Counted from the first letter of the stretch, positions 1-20,093 are shown. The stretch is DNA of 64,000 bases from Elysia crispata (GCA_033675545.1 JAWDGP010006684.1:1045001-1109000); one strand, 5' to 3'. Translations and numbers: made by a program. Notes: generated by a model from the letters alone, not told the origin.

Positions 1-3000
1 AGAATCGATTTTCGTTGTAGTTGAATCTCCATATTGTATTGTTTAAAGTAAAGTTGATTAAAAAAAAACAACTCACTGGTACAAAATTGATAAAGCCGTC
101 TCGAGTTTGCTAATACCAAAGCCAAAACTAATACGAAGTTTTTTTTTATCCACCCTTTTTATTTCGAATCATATAGAATGGAAAACATTAAAGTGGCATA
201 ATGATATTACGACAAAGAAGTGAACCGTAAACAAAAACTATAGGGATTGTTGTTTAATGATTGAAAATCCGGGTTCAAGTAATGAAGAACTCGCTCGATT
301 GATGCACTTCCTCGCATCAATCTGAGGGGCTTATTCCTTTAAAATGCTCTTAAGTTTTGATATGATTTTTTTTATTGCTTTGCTTCTTTGTTAATGCCGT
401 ATACTATTGTATTACCTCTTTAATGATATTCGTCCTGTTTGGTTAAGTTTTGTCCATTTTTATGCCAGTAATTAACCTTGCAATCTACACCAGACTTAGC
501 TATGCATCTCTCTATTAGCTAATCAGTATCAAATCGGAAGTAAATTTTGTTTTCTTGTTGTTTGATTGAGCCCGTCCATAAAAAGATCATCTCCGAAAAG
601 ACACCTTAAACCCATTTGCGGTCGGTGTGGAATACAAGAAGAAGATCCTCAAAGATATCAGGGTGGAGGCTTTAATTCCAAAGTCACTGAGACAGTAAAC
701 TGGTTATGATGAGCCCCAAGAGAATCAAACTTAATGCTCGATTTTGTGCGCACGAAATCCTCACCACGAAACTGCTTAATTTTTCAGACCATTTTAATGC
801 AATGACATTATTTTAAAACTTAAATTTAGTTTTACATCGAGTTAGAATTAATTTATGAATACTCTGAATTTTCAGTGAAACAGCATAAAGCTGATTTCTT
901 TGTTTGCAAATAATTAATATCTATGACATAATTAGATCATGCTTTGAATAACACGTGAAATACTCTAAATTATTTACTGGTTATAAAAAGAAAACTATTT
1001 AAAATTAAATGTAACAATGATCTCCATTTCCACTGACGGTCATTTAACTCCGAATCACTGCGGCTAGAACATATAAACCCAAACTATAACTATCAGCAAT
1101 GTGATGAGTGGGTCCTTTTCAATGGCTTGTCACAGTCCTGTCTCGCTTTCATGAGTAAGGGAAACCCCATGCAGTTGCTCATTCTATAAGGTCAAGGGCA
1201 ACTGAAACTATTGGTTATATCATAAATTTTATAGAACATCCGGAAAAAAAAAAACCCAACAAATATTTGACAGTCATTACAGGAGATTTTCTTATCAGAA
1301 ATCATAAAACTGCGAGCTTACCCGCAGCTATTTTACTGGTTCGCTCGTCAATATTGTTGGTCTCTTAGTACTGCAGTGGAGGAACTGAGATAATATTTCA
1401 GACTAAAGATTTCAAGGTCTTACGTTCACTGGTGAGTTTGTTTGACTGTTTGTTTAAAATAGTCAGTCTATTCCATTGTTATGTGTGATCCTATCAAGTA
1501 TTTCAAACGAGCCCTCTTAAGACAATTCAAATTTCAAACTCCGACTGAGTAACTCGAAACCATTGTGGAATAAATCTTAACAATCAGAGGCATATGCGTT
1601 ACCTTATGACTACTGACGCTCCAAATCCTTAAATATTAGAAAGTTAAATAATTCTGTTCAATGCCAATTCCTAGTTTCAAAATGCAATGTATCTGAACAA
1701 GAGCAGAGTAAGAAGAACACTATAATTTAATCATTTGTTTAGCTTTACACTTGCTACAAGTATTTGTACATTAAGATAAGTATCAATCTTTTGTGAAAAG
1801 TCTGATTGTTAAAGGAATTAAATACATGTTATAAGTTGAAGCGACTAGGGCGATCAAAGATTTTTTGAAACCATCTTTTATGAGAAAAAAGTTCCAAATA
1901 TATTTTCTGTTAGAATCGCAACACTTGCAAATTTATTTATATTGCCTCTCTTTCCATAGTTGCATAGTTTTATCAAAATTCTAGATTCAAAGACAAAAAT
2001 GCAATATTGTGTAGTCATCACGGAAAGAATAATTTGGAACATCTGATACGTTCAGTATGGTCATATAGATTTAGTGTTAACCTCCAAACCCCATATAAAC
2101 CACTCTGAAAATTACTTGTCTCATTTCTCCAATAAAATGTAAGAGGAAGACGTTTGAAATTAGAAGAGTAGATTAAAATTTAATAAATAAGCGAGGTTGA
2201 GAGTTAACTTAGATTTTTTTAGCTCTATTTGAGTCATGTCTGTTCTATAATCTAATCGTTAAAACTGCAATTATCTCCATCTGAGGGAAAGGGAAAAGTT
2301 TGTTTTCTTTGAGAAAACTCAATCACAAAAGGTTAAAAGCGTTGTTGATCCGATGTCACCCCTAACAAGCATTTTTGTAGGAAAAAAAAAACCCTTCCCA
2401 ATGCGAACTCAGATAACATTCGAGATTGTAACTTAATCAGAAAACATACTCCAAATATGTTTTTTCTCTCAAATTCGTAAAGACTAATGACGGTATTAAA
2501 ATTCGAAATTTGAGCGCCACAGAAAGCAATGAATAAATTTTAACTGGTTTCGTATTCGAACATTCTTAGTGATCCAGCTAAGTGAGTCATTCGTGTCCAC
2601 ACTTGTTAGCAAAATACTTTGGTACAACTAAGACCAATCAGGACTGATGGGTATCTCTAGACATTGTCAAGCCATGGTTGACATGAATAAAACAGGTCTG
2701 ATGACATCAGAGAAAATTATCAGTGAGATTAAAGGCAAATGGCTTGCTCCGTTGTTTGTCATGCTCACCTCAGTAATATTCTAATTTACTTCTTTCATAA
2801 CATCATTGATACCAACGTCTATTATTCCATCTGAAATTGGTTTATAATGATGACATTTTCTGCCATCCACTTTGTCTTTTACACGCATCATTTTATGAAG
2901 GATGACAATGTTTTGAAACTCATCTGTGAGGGAACAATTACATTATACTATAAATAACTGATATTTCAAGTCAAACGAGAAACCGTTACAAAAACAAACT

Positions 3001-4575
3001 TAATTGATACCACCATTTAAACAAATCCAAAAATATCAAATTAAACCTTCAAAAGCGAGAAAAAAATGTGAAACCAAATCAAAATTTGATCGATGCGACT
3101 GTAAACATAACTAAATATATATATTTCTATATTAAAATAATTTTATCTCGGCTGAATTGATCAAGACTGCTTTAAAAACTCTTAAAACTAGGACGTTTGT
3201 TGTTAAATCCTACTACATCGTGCTAAACAATCTGTCTGTGTCAGCTCTATAGTCGTACCGAAATCAGTGGTTGACTGGATGACTACAACATCCCTTCACT
3301 GAAGCAGAAAGTTAGATGATATCATAAACGATGACTTAGCAATGCCCTTATATCTCAATATACTTTACATAAAAAAAAAAAAAGAATTCTCATAAAATAC
3401 ACAGGAAATCATCTTATTTAATAAATAGGCAACACAAAAATTACATACTGTTAATTCTTATTTCAAAATTTCCAGTGACAGTGGAGTAAAATTATTTTTC
3501 TTTTCGTGGGTAACGAAATTCTTTTTGGCAATGAGATATCTGAAAGTATTATGGACAAGGACAGTGTCGTTATTCCTCTCTTCAGACTTATTTCATTCGT
3601 TTAGTGAAACTGAAATAAAGAGCCGGCTTTTATGTTTCCGTTAAGTTTGCTGACTGTAGAGCTAGTAACAAATTGAGGGCGAGGAAAATTCTGTAAAATT
3701 ATGAAAGAGATGAAAGAGCCATGATATCAAGAAAATCGGATGAGATGAGAATTTTGCTCCACTTAAAAAAACGAGGCCACTGCAGATTGGTTTCATTGAT
3801 ATGAATGTTAGATTCCCCCAACCATAAATGCGTTTTAAACTTTGTCTCGTCATGACATTGAATCTTACAAGATTATTTTTCAACAAAGTCGGTGAAATAG
3901 CCCAAAGCCATGAACTCAGCTCAAACATAATATTGTTCTTATCGAAGTTGCCCTTTAAAACCAGTAGTTGTTTATACTTCTAACCGCGTGCCTACGTTTA
4001 ATAATTATGTTTTATCAAAGCAAAAGGGAACACTCAGAAAAAGGAAGCACGTGGGGTATTAGGCATTAGGCGCTAGAAAAAGGAAGATTTAACAAAAGAA
4101 AACAAAAAATAGTGTGGCTTGGAACGTGCCCAATTAGCATTCAATTGTCATAAATCACACATCATGATTAAAAAGTATGCTAGACTCGTCTAGCACCTCT
4201 ACGGTAACGCAATGAGTAGACAGGAAACAGTGAAATTTCCTAATGCACCCGTACATGCTAATGGCATCGACTGGCGAGTTTGAAACGGATTTTGCCAAGT
4301 TGAGCAGAACAATACCTTTACGTAAGTCTGAAATTTGTAACCGATCACGCAAGGGCGTGGACCAGGATCAGTGCAACTCAACCTTATCGCGATGACTCAA
4401 ACTAAAAATTTGAAGCAGTTATTGTAGAACAGCACAATTTTGTTCGATTCACGTAAGATACTCCCCATTTTAAAGAAAGTTTATGAAAAAAACAATACTT
4501 TTATTTCCTGTTTGATATAGAACGGTAAGTTGAAAGGAAATTCAATATATGAGCTCACTCCTGTATGACCAAAAC
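1..4575. other. AT-rich stretch with no recognisable gene
   Basis: I see no convincing exon, RNA gene or element here. Open frames are short, lack family-like composition and are not flanked by good splice sites. Short poly(A) runs are the only low-complexity features. Confidence 0.5.
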
Positions 4576-4579
4576 CCTG

Positions 4580-4720
4580 TGTGAAAAGACAAGGCAAGTG
4601 GAATATTTTCATGCCTTGGCCAGCTCCTGCCACCTGCACTAGGCTACCTCTCACACTTACACGGGTTTACTAGGGGTTTCCATAAAAGGGGGCCTTTTAC
4701 CTTGCCAAATTTTCACGTGT
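4580..4720. mobile_element. Possible small fold-back (MITE-like) element
   Basis: The first ~20 bases (GTGAAAAGACAAGGCAAG) and the reverse complement of the last ~20 (CTTGCCAAATTTTCAC) match imperfectly. This gives a ~140-bp segment with inverted ends and no coding capacity. No clear target-site duplication was found. It could be a decayed MITE or a chance palindrome. Confidence 0.25.
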
Positions 4721-4764
4721 GCGGGCGCTGTTACAGACCCACCGTTCTCGTTTTAACATTGAGA

Positions 4765-4990
4765 AATGAAAGATAAATGCATGAGAAATAGATAGAAAGA
4801 GTGATGCACGGATAGAGACATAGATAGATCAGTTTGTGGAAATGAAAATTTGACCGAGAGAGATAAGAAAAGGTAAATAGATAGGTGGGTAAATTGGTAG
4901 GTAGCTACATAGATAGATAGATGAAGACATAAATAAATAGATAGATATATAGATAGATAAAAGAAAGGAACGGACTGATAGTAAGATGAG
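4765..4990. repeat. GATA/TAGA-rich imperfect microsatellite
   Basis: Interrupted GATA tetranucleotide units over about 220 bp. Open frames translated from it (tyrosine/serine/leucine-rich) are artefacts of the repeat. Confidence 0.75.
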
Positions 4991-5659
4991 TGAGGAAGAG
5001 AATAAAAAAGGAGACAAAGGTAATGGGAAGAGGAAGCAATGACACTTAAATTCAAACGATTGATCTTTGTATTGCTACAATAATCGTTATATTCGACTTC
5101 AAACTGTCAGTGAAAATTCTTTTGTACTTGTACAGTCTTTTTTTTATAATGTTTAGAGAGTAAAGAATATTTGAAGCTCAAATATAAACATTGTTACAAC
5201 TATTTCACCTTTGCCAGAAGCACAACATTAAAAGTGCAAGTTGATAAATTCAATCTTTTGAAAAAATCAGCCGATGTATGGGTTTCCAATGACAACATTC
5301 GTCTGATGTAAGGGTGTAAGTGTTACATCTTAAGTCGTGAACAGTGAAATCTTTTCGGTGATGAGGGAACAAAAACAGCAAATGAGTTTACGGTTTAGCG
5401 TTAGAAGTAACAAAAATGCTTTGTTCGGGACTGGAATAAAGACTTTTTTTTTTTTTTAATAATTTTGCATTATTTTGCCATTAACAGAACTATTGGCACT
5501 TCTTGTGGGAACAGGTTGTATTCAAAATTTGTACCGAGTCAAACAAGCCTTTCCAGCAGTGAATCATTTTTACATAATCTGACCAGCTTGTCACAGATAT
5601 CTTGAAATTTTAGACGACTTTTTTTTTTTTTTACATAAAACAGTATCACCTATCTATTG

Positions 5660-5808
5660 ACACCTGTTCGCACCTGTTCGCCGCCGCACAGCAAACATCA
5701 AGTAAACTCGTTGTTCTGCAGTACCGAGAGCTAGCGGAATGTTTCCCATCGCAGTTCAAACGACGAGACGTGTTATGATTCCAAATCAATTACTGCTCTG
5801 AATGTAAG
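5660..5808 (+). other. Candidate 5' non-coding exon of the downstream tetraspan gene
   Basis: This segment is more GC-rich than its surroundings and ends in a strong splice donor (AAG|GTAAGT, GT at 5809). It opens with a tandem CACCTGTTCG repeat carrying two E-boxes. An ATG near 5740 opens only a short frame that closes just before the donor, so an exon here would be untranslated, with a small upstream ORF. The nearest downstream acceptor on the same strand is at 8199-8200, before the tetraspan coding exon. The link is inference; no transcript evidence is available. Confidence 0.3.
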
Positions 5809-5810
5809 GT

Positions 5811-6995
5811 AAGTCATTGATATCATTGACGTTTTACATCATTTTCACATAAAGTTAAAGTTAAAACGCAACAAAATTTGTTATCAGCAATCATTATAAT
5901 CAGGCTTGAATAGATGAAAGGCAAAGTTGGTTTGCATTTTTTTAAAATGTTATTGTATAAACTTCTACGAGACATGAGCGGTTTTTTTAAGCAGTATACA
6001 TAATTATAGAATATAATCGTAAGATAACTTACTCTTAGTAAGACATATCATGATGAACGCAATACTAAAAATTTAAAGATTCTTAAGCAAACTAAGGGGA
6101 TGTTTAACGAAGATATTATAATTTGGGGTATGCACCTAAAATGAAAGTACTATAGAATTGATTAAAAAACCTTTTTTCATTTATCCTCCAGTACAAAAGT
6201 AAAAAAAAATATTTTAAACTTAACATGAAAGTAACATGATTAAGGGCTCTAATCTTTGTCTCGTGCCACTAACCTTCGAGTGATTGTTTGCCATCACACA
6301 ATTTTTATAAAATAAATTACTATTTACTTGCACCGCGATGAGCATTCATGGTGGAGATGATAGGCAGAATGTGAGAGAAAGAGCAGAAAAATAGTTCAGT
6401 TTTGTTCCTAGCAATATAGGAGGTTTAAACACAACTTATATAGATAGATATAAAAAATGATTTTTATGGCAATTTCTTATCACAAAATTTTCTTACGGCA
6501 TAGCTGAATATGTACAGATGTATCAAGCATAACATTATTTCTAAAAGCTTTCAATGCCTATATTCTAAAGAAAAAGGCATTGGAAAATTTCACAAACATT
6601 TCTCTATATAGAATTCAGTAGAGCTAAAACAAAAGGTCAATGCAAGACGCACCAGATTTAAATTTGTTAGCCTTGAATCCAATTGTAATTTATAATCAAG
6701 AGATTAAATTCCTTCTGTTGATGGAAGAGTCTAGAAAGAGCTCGATGGACAAGAGATGCCGATTTTCCAAAGAGAATTCATCATCCGCATGTTAACATTT
6801 GATCTTACAGATCAGCGCATATGTTGTTTCACCAAGAGGCCAGTTTTGCTTAGTTCGAGGTTTTTTTGCCTGAGCTTACGGAACATGATAAATGAGTAGT
6901 GCATGCAAAAAAGAAACTAACTCAGAAAAATATTAAATTTTAAATAATGATTTAGGGTCAAATAATGAATGTTGTTACTATTTCTTTTTCGGAAA
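5811..6995. other. No recognisable feature
   Basis: AT-rich sequence without credible exons. It would be intron if the candidate exon at 5660-5808 belongs to the tetraspan gene. Confidence 0.4.
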
Positions 6996-7290
6996 CTCTT
7001 CTTCAACAATGTCTATTATTCGCTGCTAGCCCTTCTTTATTTTATGCAGTTAATACTGTATGATCAGCGTATCTCAAGTTTTTGTTGTGATATTCTAGTT
7101 TAATGCCTGGGTATGCTTTTAAGTTTCGCAAAAATCATTTAACTGTGGAGAGAGGGAAAGTCTGGGGAAAGATGCATCCTTGTTTGACACCACGCTTTAT
7201 TTGTTTTAAATGAACTGATCTCTCCATCAACTCGAATCGCTGCTGTCTGTTCCCAGTAAATGTTTTTGATCATTCATAGATCTTTTCCAT
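6996..7290 (-). pseudogene. Decayed LINE reverse-transcriptase fragment
   Basis: On the minus strand, across several broken frames, the translation carries non-LTR reverse transcriptase landmarks: a YWEQTAAIRVDGE-like stretch, a degraded RQGC-type stretch and a broken YADD-type motif (LRYADHTVL). The nucleotide sequence clearly resembles the LINE fragment at 31.4-31.6 kb (for example GCCTGGGTATGC against TTCCTGGGTATCC), so both are remnants of one family. Stops and frameshifts are frequent, so it cannot be active. I do not assign the clade; the style resembles RTE-like 'endonuclease-reverse transcriptase' elements. Confidence 0.6.
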
Positions 7291-8200
7291 CTTCAATTGT
7301 GTTGGTTGTGGAATCATAACCGTAGCTTCTGTGGGTAAATTTAGTTATAAGTAAGAGTTTGGATCATAACTTATTCAAATTTAAATTTACTCTCAAAAGG
7401 TACAGCTTCATTGTTTAATTTTATATATTTTATATTTCATTAAAATTATTGATAAAAAAATATTCAACAAAAAACGGCCAATTTATGAAGGAATTTTCTG
7501 GAAAGATTTAAAAAAAAAAAAAACCATAGAAGAGAAAGGTAGACCATACAATTGAAAGGCTAAGATGGCCGTTTTCTTCGCTACTTTCAATGCTAGATAT
7601 CGGTTCAAGTTATTGTCAGAACAGCCTTAAGTGGCAGGTTCAGTTCAAGTGGGTATAGATTCAAACTCGAGTGATGGACTAATTTTTCAGTTCCTCGACA
7701 ATATGAATAATCTATTTCTGGAGCAACGAACAATAATTCTCTGGTGTTAAAGGTATGGAGAACATGAAAGTTGGACCGTCTTAGCTCGATGTTTGAGGCC
7801 TCTGCACTTTTACTGTCGCATAGGGAAAATATGTTCACAAGACAACAGTTGACGATGCCACACACATTCTGGTGCTGACCTTTTAGGGTACTGTCTATAC
7901 CCTCTACCCAAATTTTTGTCTTTAGTTAGGTCCATGTGTGAGAATGCAGCTTTTATTCTGCTTCCGTAATTACTATAAACGGTCGATTCAACCATCAAAA
8001 ATTGATATAAATAAGCCGAAAGGATCTCAGAATCGGGCGAGAGTTGTTTTTTTATTTCAAAAGCGCGAAGAACTTAATTATTGACAAAAAAATAACCCTA
8101 TGCAAGCAGAAAAAAATATATAAGAATCGTAATAAAAAGAAGCCGAATTAAGAAGCAATATAAAGCTTATCTAGCCTCTCTCTCATTACTTTGGCAACAG
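7291..8200. other. No recognisable gene; upstream region or intron of the tetraspan gene
   Basis: AT-rich. The only notable feature is the pyrimidine-rich tract ending in CAACAG at 8200, a good splice acceptor just before the first tetraspan coding exon. Confidence 0.4.
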
Positions 8201-8244
8201 GAAAACCGAGCAAAGGCACGCCACAGTTCACTGAGACTCCCAGA

Positions 8245-13740
<5,496 letters not shown>

Positions 13741-14182
13741 AGGAAAAGAGTTTTATAGCATTGAGAGCTCTAAAATTCGCAAGAAGACAGCTTTTTTTTT
13801 TTTTTTGTAAAAGTGATATTATTAAAGAGTGCGATAAAAGTTCAGTTTAATGCAAATGGTACAGTATACTTGTAAAATGAATAGGTCATGATTATTCATC
13901 TGTACCGGTATATTATGGATGCTTCAAACGTATACAAAAAAATTTCCTTGGCACACTGATATGATATTCAATAAGATGACAGTCAATAAGACGCTTTTTA
14001 CTTTGCCCAATTTGCCTAACACAATAAGCATGCAAATAAAGTATAGATACAAATAAGTAGCAAGAGTTAGAAAGACATGCAGAAGGATACATAGAATGGA
14101 AGAAGCAGTCACAAACCTAGACCAGCTCGAGACAGACAAATATGCCGAAAGTCGTGAAAACACAATACAAGACAGATGGTAG

Positions 14183-14260
14183 GGACAGGAGTCGAACCCG
14201 TACCTCAATTTGGCACCCATCGCCTGGACGAGACTGACCAGGCCCTGAGCCACAGAGCTA
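14183..14260 (-). mobile_element. tRNA-derived SINE head with Pol III A and B boxes
   Basis: On the minus strand a box A-like sequence (TGGCTCAGGGCCTGG, 14238-14252) is followed ~40 bases later by a near-consensus box B (GGTTCGACTCC, 14188-14198). The T-arm can pair, but the acceptor ends do not, so this is not a working tRNA gene. It is best read as the 5' head of a tRNA-derived SINE whose body runs toward lower coordinates. The far end is not defined. Confidence 0.55.
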
Positions 14261-14500
14261 TCTTTATAGAAGAATGGCCCAGTAATTAGATGCCTGGTCT
14301 TCTTTATGATTGTTTCTTTTCTTTTCTTTATTTCTTAATCAATCTCTGGTCTCTTTAGATATTTATGTCTGGCTCAGCCTGTTCCAACCTCTATCGTTGT
14401 TATAAAGTTTAATATATAGGAAGATAGATAGACAGATAAATAGATAGATAGATGGATAGATATGTGGATATATAGATAGATAGATATAATGTGTGTGTAT

Positions 14501-14607
<107 letters not shown>

Positions 14608-15256
14608 CGAAATTGTGAAATTCAATTTGAGCTCGTTTTCAATAGAACTGAATCAGATCCAAGTGAGGAAAAGCTCTGGACAGAAGAGACGAATGGAGAG
14701 ACTTCAGCCAAATACACATGAATCAAGAAAGTCACGTTGGAAATATCAGCGGGCCAGCAGAACTACGTTGATTTATCTGATTTTTTTTTGTATTACTTCT
14801 AAAGAACCTTTTTATATCTTATTACGGATTCGTTATTGTACATTCTCTTTCGTTAATATTCATTTCCATTTTTTTCCGTCTGTAATTAAACTGTTGTTTA
14901 AACTTATAATTGGCGTATCATTTTTCATAGTGTTACAAACATAAAACAATGAATGATATCAACGTGAAATATATTAAAGAAAGCCTTGTCAAACATTAAA
15001 AAGGTATTAATTCGACTTCACAAAAGATTTTAGTAAAATAAAATGAGCCTAAAATTAAATTCTTTGCAAATGAAAACGAAACATAACTTTTACATAAGAA
15101 AAAAGTCGTTGTGAACTAGCCTTATAAATGGCATGTTGTTGACTTTAAAGCTTTGATCATTATTTTATGTATGATTTAGGTTACTCTTTATGGAAGTTTC
15201 ACAACTACTTTTCTGAGATCGTAGGAAAATAAAATTTTGACATTCATTGCATTTTC

Positions 15257-15432
15257 AATTTGGAACTGGATGATAAGCCTTAATAAAACGAATTTTATGC
15301 AATTTGGAACTGGATGGTAAGCCTTAATAAAACGAATTTTATGCAATTTGGAACTGGATGGTAAGCCTTAATAAAACGAATTTTATGCAATTTGGAACTG
15401 GATGGTAAGCCTTAATAAAACGAATTTTATGC
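15257..15432. repeat. 44-bp tandem repeat, 4 copies
   Basis: Four adjacent 44-bp units beginning AATTTGGAACTGGATGGTAA, nearly identical. The first copy differs by one base (GATAAG instead of GGTAAG). Non-coding minisatellite. Confidence 0.95.
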
Positions 15433-15950
15433 ACAAACTATCGAAGGAAATGAATTATAATATGAGAAAAAAAATCCTAGAATCATAAATTTAAACAGAA
15501 ATATATCTTGCATTTTACATATTTTTAATTTGCTTTTGCTGCTGTTCATTGGAGAGCATTATTTGTCAAAACTGCTCTTGAATTTAGCTTATATTGTAAC
15601 TTAAGTAGAATCTATGTTAGAGAAGAAATGAGATGAAAAGTATTGAAATATAAAAAGCAACATAATGTTTTTTGAAAGGTTGAAGTTGATATCTCATTTA
15701 TAGTGTTATAAGAAGTCCGTCACTTTAGGATATTTATAAATTAAATATATATATATATATATAGGGGAGAGGAATGAGGGGGAACGAAATCTTATCTTTA
15801 TGTTTCAGTCAACAAGAAAAAGTCTTCTAACAAGATATTCGGTACTAAAATGAAAAAGACAATCGTAAGAAGAGTTCCTGATGTTGATTGTAAAGGACCA
15901 TTATCTTCCTTTCAATCTCAAAATTGAACATTCTATGTCTCAGGACGTTC

Positions 15951-16138
<188 letters not shown>

Positions 16139-16898
16139 CTGGTAGGCGATTCTCGGCCATTTTTTCAGGTCATCTTTCGAGATCGATGTCGCCGAATTAT
16201 TTTCTGTTGCCAGGAATGTTTGTAAACACCGTCCAACATGGCAAACCTCATCGACTAAGTCTACATTCTTAAAATTGGAGAACAAGGGATGGGGCATAAA
16301 AAGTGATAATTGGTCCTCCATGATAGCTACAAAATATATACAAGGGATAGTAACTAGCAGCGCTTAGAACAGAATTATGAATAAAAGAAATACAAAGAAT
16401 ATCGGAGAAGGCAGCTTTAATCCCACAGAGTAAATTTACTACTATTATGCTTTCATGGCAGCGTTATACTAAAGATCAAACATCTTATAGTTTATGCTTT
16501 CTTACTGTTAGCATCCTATAAGATGTGAATGATTTTTCATTGCTTTTTGAAAATAGATAAAGTTCCCTATATTCCATCTTTATTGTATTTGTTATAGTAA
16601 GGTAAGGCAAGACCACCTCACGCAGACGAAAGAAAACATTACCTTATAACGAGACAAAGCAGGAAGATAATTAACGGTTGAATATTTATTTATACCACTC
16701 TTTATATAAAACATTAGTAAATCTTATAGTCATAATGACCATAAAAAAAACAATTCATCACAATCAGCACAGATGTAATCAGTGGCCAGTACAAACAGAT
16801 CGACCCATGCTATGCGTTCTTTCATTAATATGTGGCAATTGTGACAGCACTTGTGGGCAAATACCAGAGGCCTTAGCAAAATGCTTGGCAATGGAAAA

Positions 16899-17003
<105 letters not shown>

Positions 17004-17411
17004 TCATTGGAAAAATGGTCATTTAAAAAAAAAAAGCTTTACGACTATGTTTGCAAATATCTTAACTTACAACATAAACACAGTCAGATTTTTAACAGTC
17101 CCAATTGTACCACGAGATAAATCTTAGTTCCAAACTGCTTAGAAGGAAATTTGTAACTTTCAACTAAACTTCCAGGCTAATATAGAACGGTGTTTTCTAT
17201 GTATACCCAAACAATCTGGGAAGTTTTAATATGGGATTAAATTATATGAATGAAATTAAAAAACGAGCAAACATGTGCTTGTGTGAAATACAAAAAAAAA
17301 AAAAAAAAAATTGTAATATTTCCAAAGTAGGAGGACTGCATATTTTCATGGTTTTAACAATCGCCCCACAATCATACCTTTAGGACTCTCATATCCATTT
17401 GAGTTTATTTG

Positions 17412-17874
<463 letters not shown>

Positions 17875-18179
17875 AGAGACAAAGCGCACAAAAAAATAAG
17901 CAGCGTGAAGTTCCAACATATACAAAACCACGTAAGCCTCCGGCTTTACGCCTCCATCTGACAAAAAAGAACCAGAAATTAAACAAGGATATTCATATAA
18001 CTATATGTGTTAAAAGCAAACTTTAAAAGGATAAAAATAAAAGGAGAAAGAATTACCAATAAATTTAAATTTTAAATGAAACTTACAATTTTAATTGACA
18101 TTACACATTCTGAGGATGATGGTGATGATGATGACGGCGATGAGGATAAATGTGATGATGATGAGGATAATTACTTGAT

Positions 18180-19060
18180 GGATAGACCAAACCAAAGAAG
18201 CAAAAAGTGATTTGTAATTTGCTGCTGACGCACAATCGATTAAAGGTAGAAGTAAATGCTATAATTTTTCCTTTTGTCTTTAAAAAAATAAAATAAAATA
18301 AAAAAGGATTAGCATTTTGAAGTCTACATAACAATTGTTGGGTAGAGAGGAGAAAGAAAAAAACTTGATTCTGGGGGCAGTAGTCGTAAAAAGCCACACT
18401 AAAACAATTAGACGACCATATAATTATACAAATTATAGATAAAAAGAGTTTCTCTCAGGCTTTGTTCTTTAAATGTTTTAGAATGTCTCCTAGCTTAGAA
18501 GCTGCTCTTAAAGCTTCAGTTCTAAGCGTAAGAGTATTTCTGTCTTTTTTTTTATTAAAAAGAATATAATATTTATTCTTGTAAAGAGTGAAAATAAGAA
18601 CGAGGCAAAGCAAAATCTATAATTTGCTAGATAGAACAAAGCAAAGAAACAAACAGTAACCTGTAATTTATTGCTGCCGTGAGTTCAATTAAAATAATTG
18701 ATAATTCATAGTTTCTTCAAAAGATGAAACAATAAGAATCTGAAGGTCACCAACATAATTATTGGGTCGAGAGAAGGTGACACATAGCTGCATTCTAGGA
18801 GTGGCAGTGCGGATTAACAGGATTAAAAAAAACAAAATATCGGATTTTAATTGTCAAGACGAAGAAGTATATCTCTGTGATTTTATTGCTCCAAAGTCTA
18901 TTGAATCTCTTGCAATGACATTTAGTTCAAAGACTGCTGTTTAAACTTGAAATCCATGCAGTTCTATACGTAAGAATATTTCTATCTTTTTTTCCACTTA
19001 GACATCTTTTTGTTAGGGACTAAAAAATAATATTTGCTCTTATATACGGAGGCGTAGAAA
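18180..19060. repeat. Diverged direct duplication, ~450 bp x 2
   Basis: 18181-18600 and 18630-19060 align in the same order: GATAGAcCAAaCcAAAGAA, TGTAATTTgcTGCTG, ACAAtTgTTGGGTaGAGA, TTCTgGGgGcAGT, TAAGAgTATTTCTgTCTTTTT, then an AATATTT..CTT..TA stretch. Offset is about 449 bp and divergence is substantial. No coding frame is conserved between copies. Confidence 0.7.
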
Positions 19061-20092
19061 TTTCAAGAACGCACAATATAAAAAATAAAAGCAATCGAAC
19101 TTCAAAACAATGCCATGAGCTTCAACAATTTAAGAAAGAAATCTTGTTCAGTTTTCATAGTCGCATCCAAAAAAGCAATTCGCATTATTATAGCACCCTA
19201 TAGGAAATTCGAGGCCATGTCTCTTGAGAGGAGTTGTTGAAAAGGAATTATTTCAAATACTATTGTCTCCATATTAACGAGACTGTGAAAAAGTTTTGCA
19301 AAATATACGAACACAAGCAAAAGAAGAAAAAAAACCCCAAGAGAACTAATATCACCCTTGTGTACTTTTTGAAATGCGATTAACACAGACGAATAAAGAT
19401 GTACTATTTTGGTTGCGGCCTGTTCATCGTATAATTATAAAAATCTTAGTCTCTTTTTTATGAACTGGGTTGATGTAAAAGGTAAGATTGATGTTCCATT
19501 TATACGCTCTGAGTACTAAAAATGCAAAGATTTAAGAATGTGAATTATTCTGAAAGGTTCCTTTCTTCTCAGGTCCTCCCTATAATTGGTTTTCTTTCTT
19601 GAAAGTTTCGTTTTTGGAGTGTTTTTCCTCCCTAGATTTATTTCGACCGAAAAGTGTCATTTACAAGCTTCAAAGCAGATCCTTAATGCGCTCGGAACAG
19701 TCTAAATCCAATCGGCTGATGATGTTGACGGTTCCGTTAGGGGATGAAAATGGCTGTAATAATTGAGGAAATGAGCTCAATTTAGGCACAAATCGCCTTT
19801 GTTTGTTTTGAGTCAGATAGCTTAAATACTTAAAAAACAAAAATCTTTTACATTAATAGCTCAAATATTTAAAGACAAAAATCTTGTACATTATAACTTG
19901 AAATTCGGAATGTCTGCACTGTCCGGGATTATTGCCACAAATGATCTCAATCTGCCAGCCACAAATAGAATTTGCGCTGAATTTTCCCACAATAAATGAG
20001 GTTATATCAAAGCTATATGAATAGTTGAACATTACAATGGTCATGCAAGGTAAATCGAAAGAACAAAACAACTTGTAATCAGCTATATATCG

Positions 20093-20093
<1 letters not shown>

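Noticed and set aside
2648..2785. Short open frame with protein-like composition (ISRHCQAMVDMNKTG)
   Set aside because: Only ~45 codons, no recognised family, no convincing splice sites. Possibly an old transposon scrap.
14183..14260. Functional tRNA gene on the minus strand
   Set aside because: Box A and B are present but the acceptor-stem ends do not pair, so a tRNA-derived SINE head fits better.
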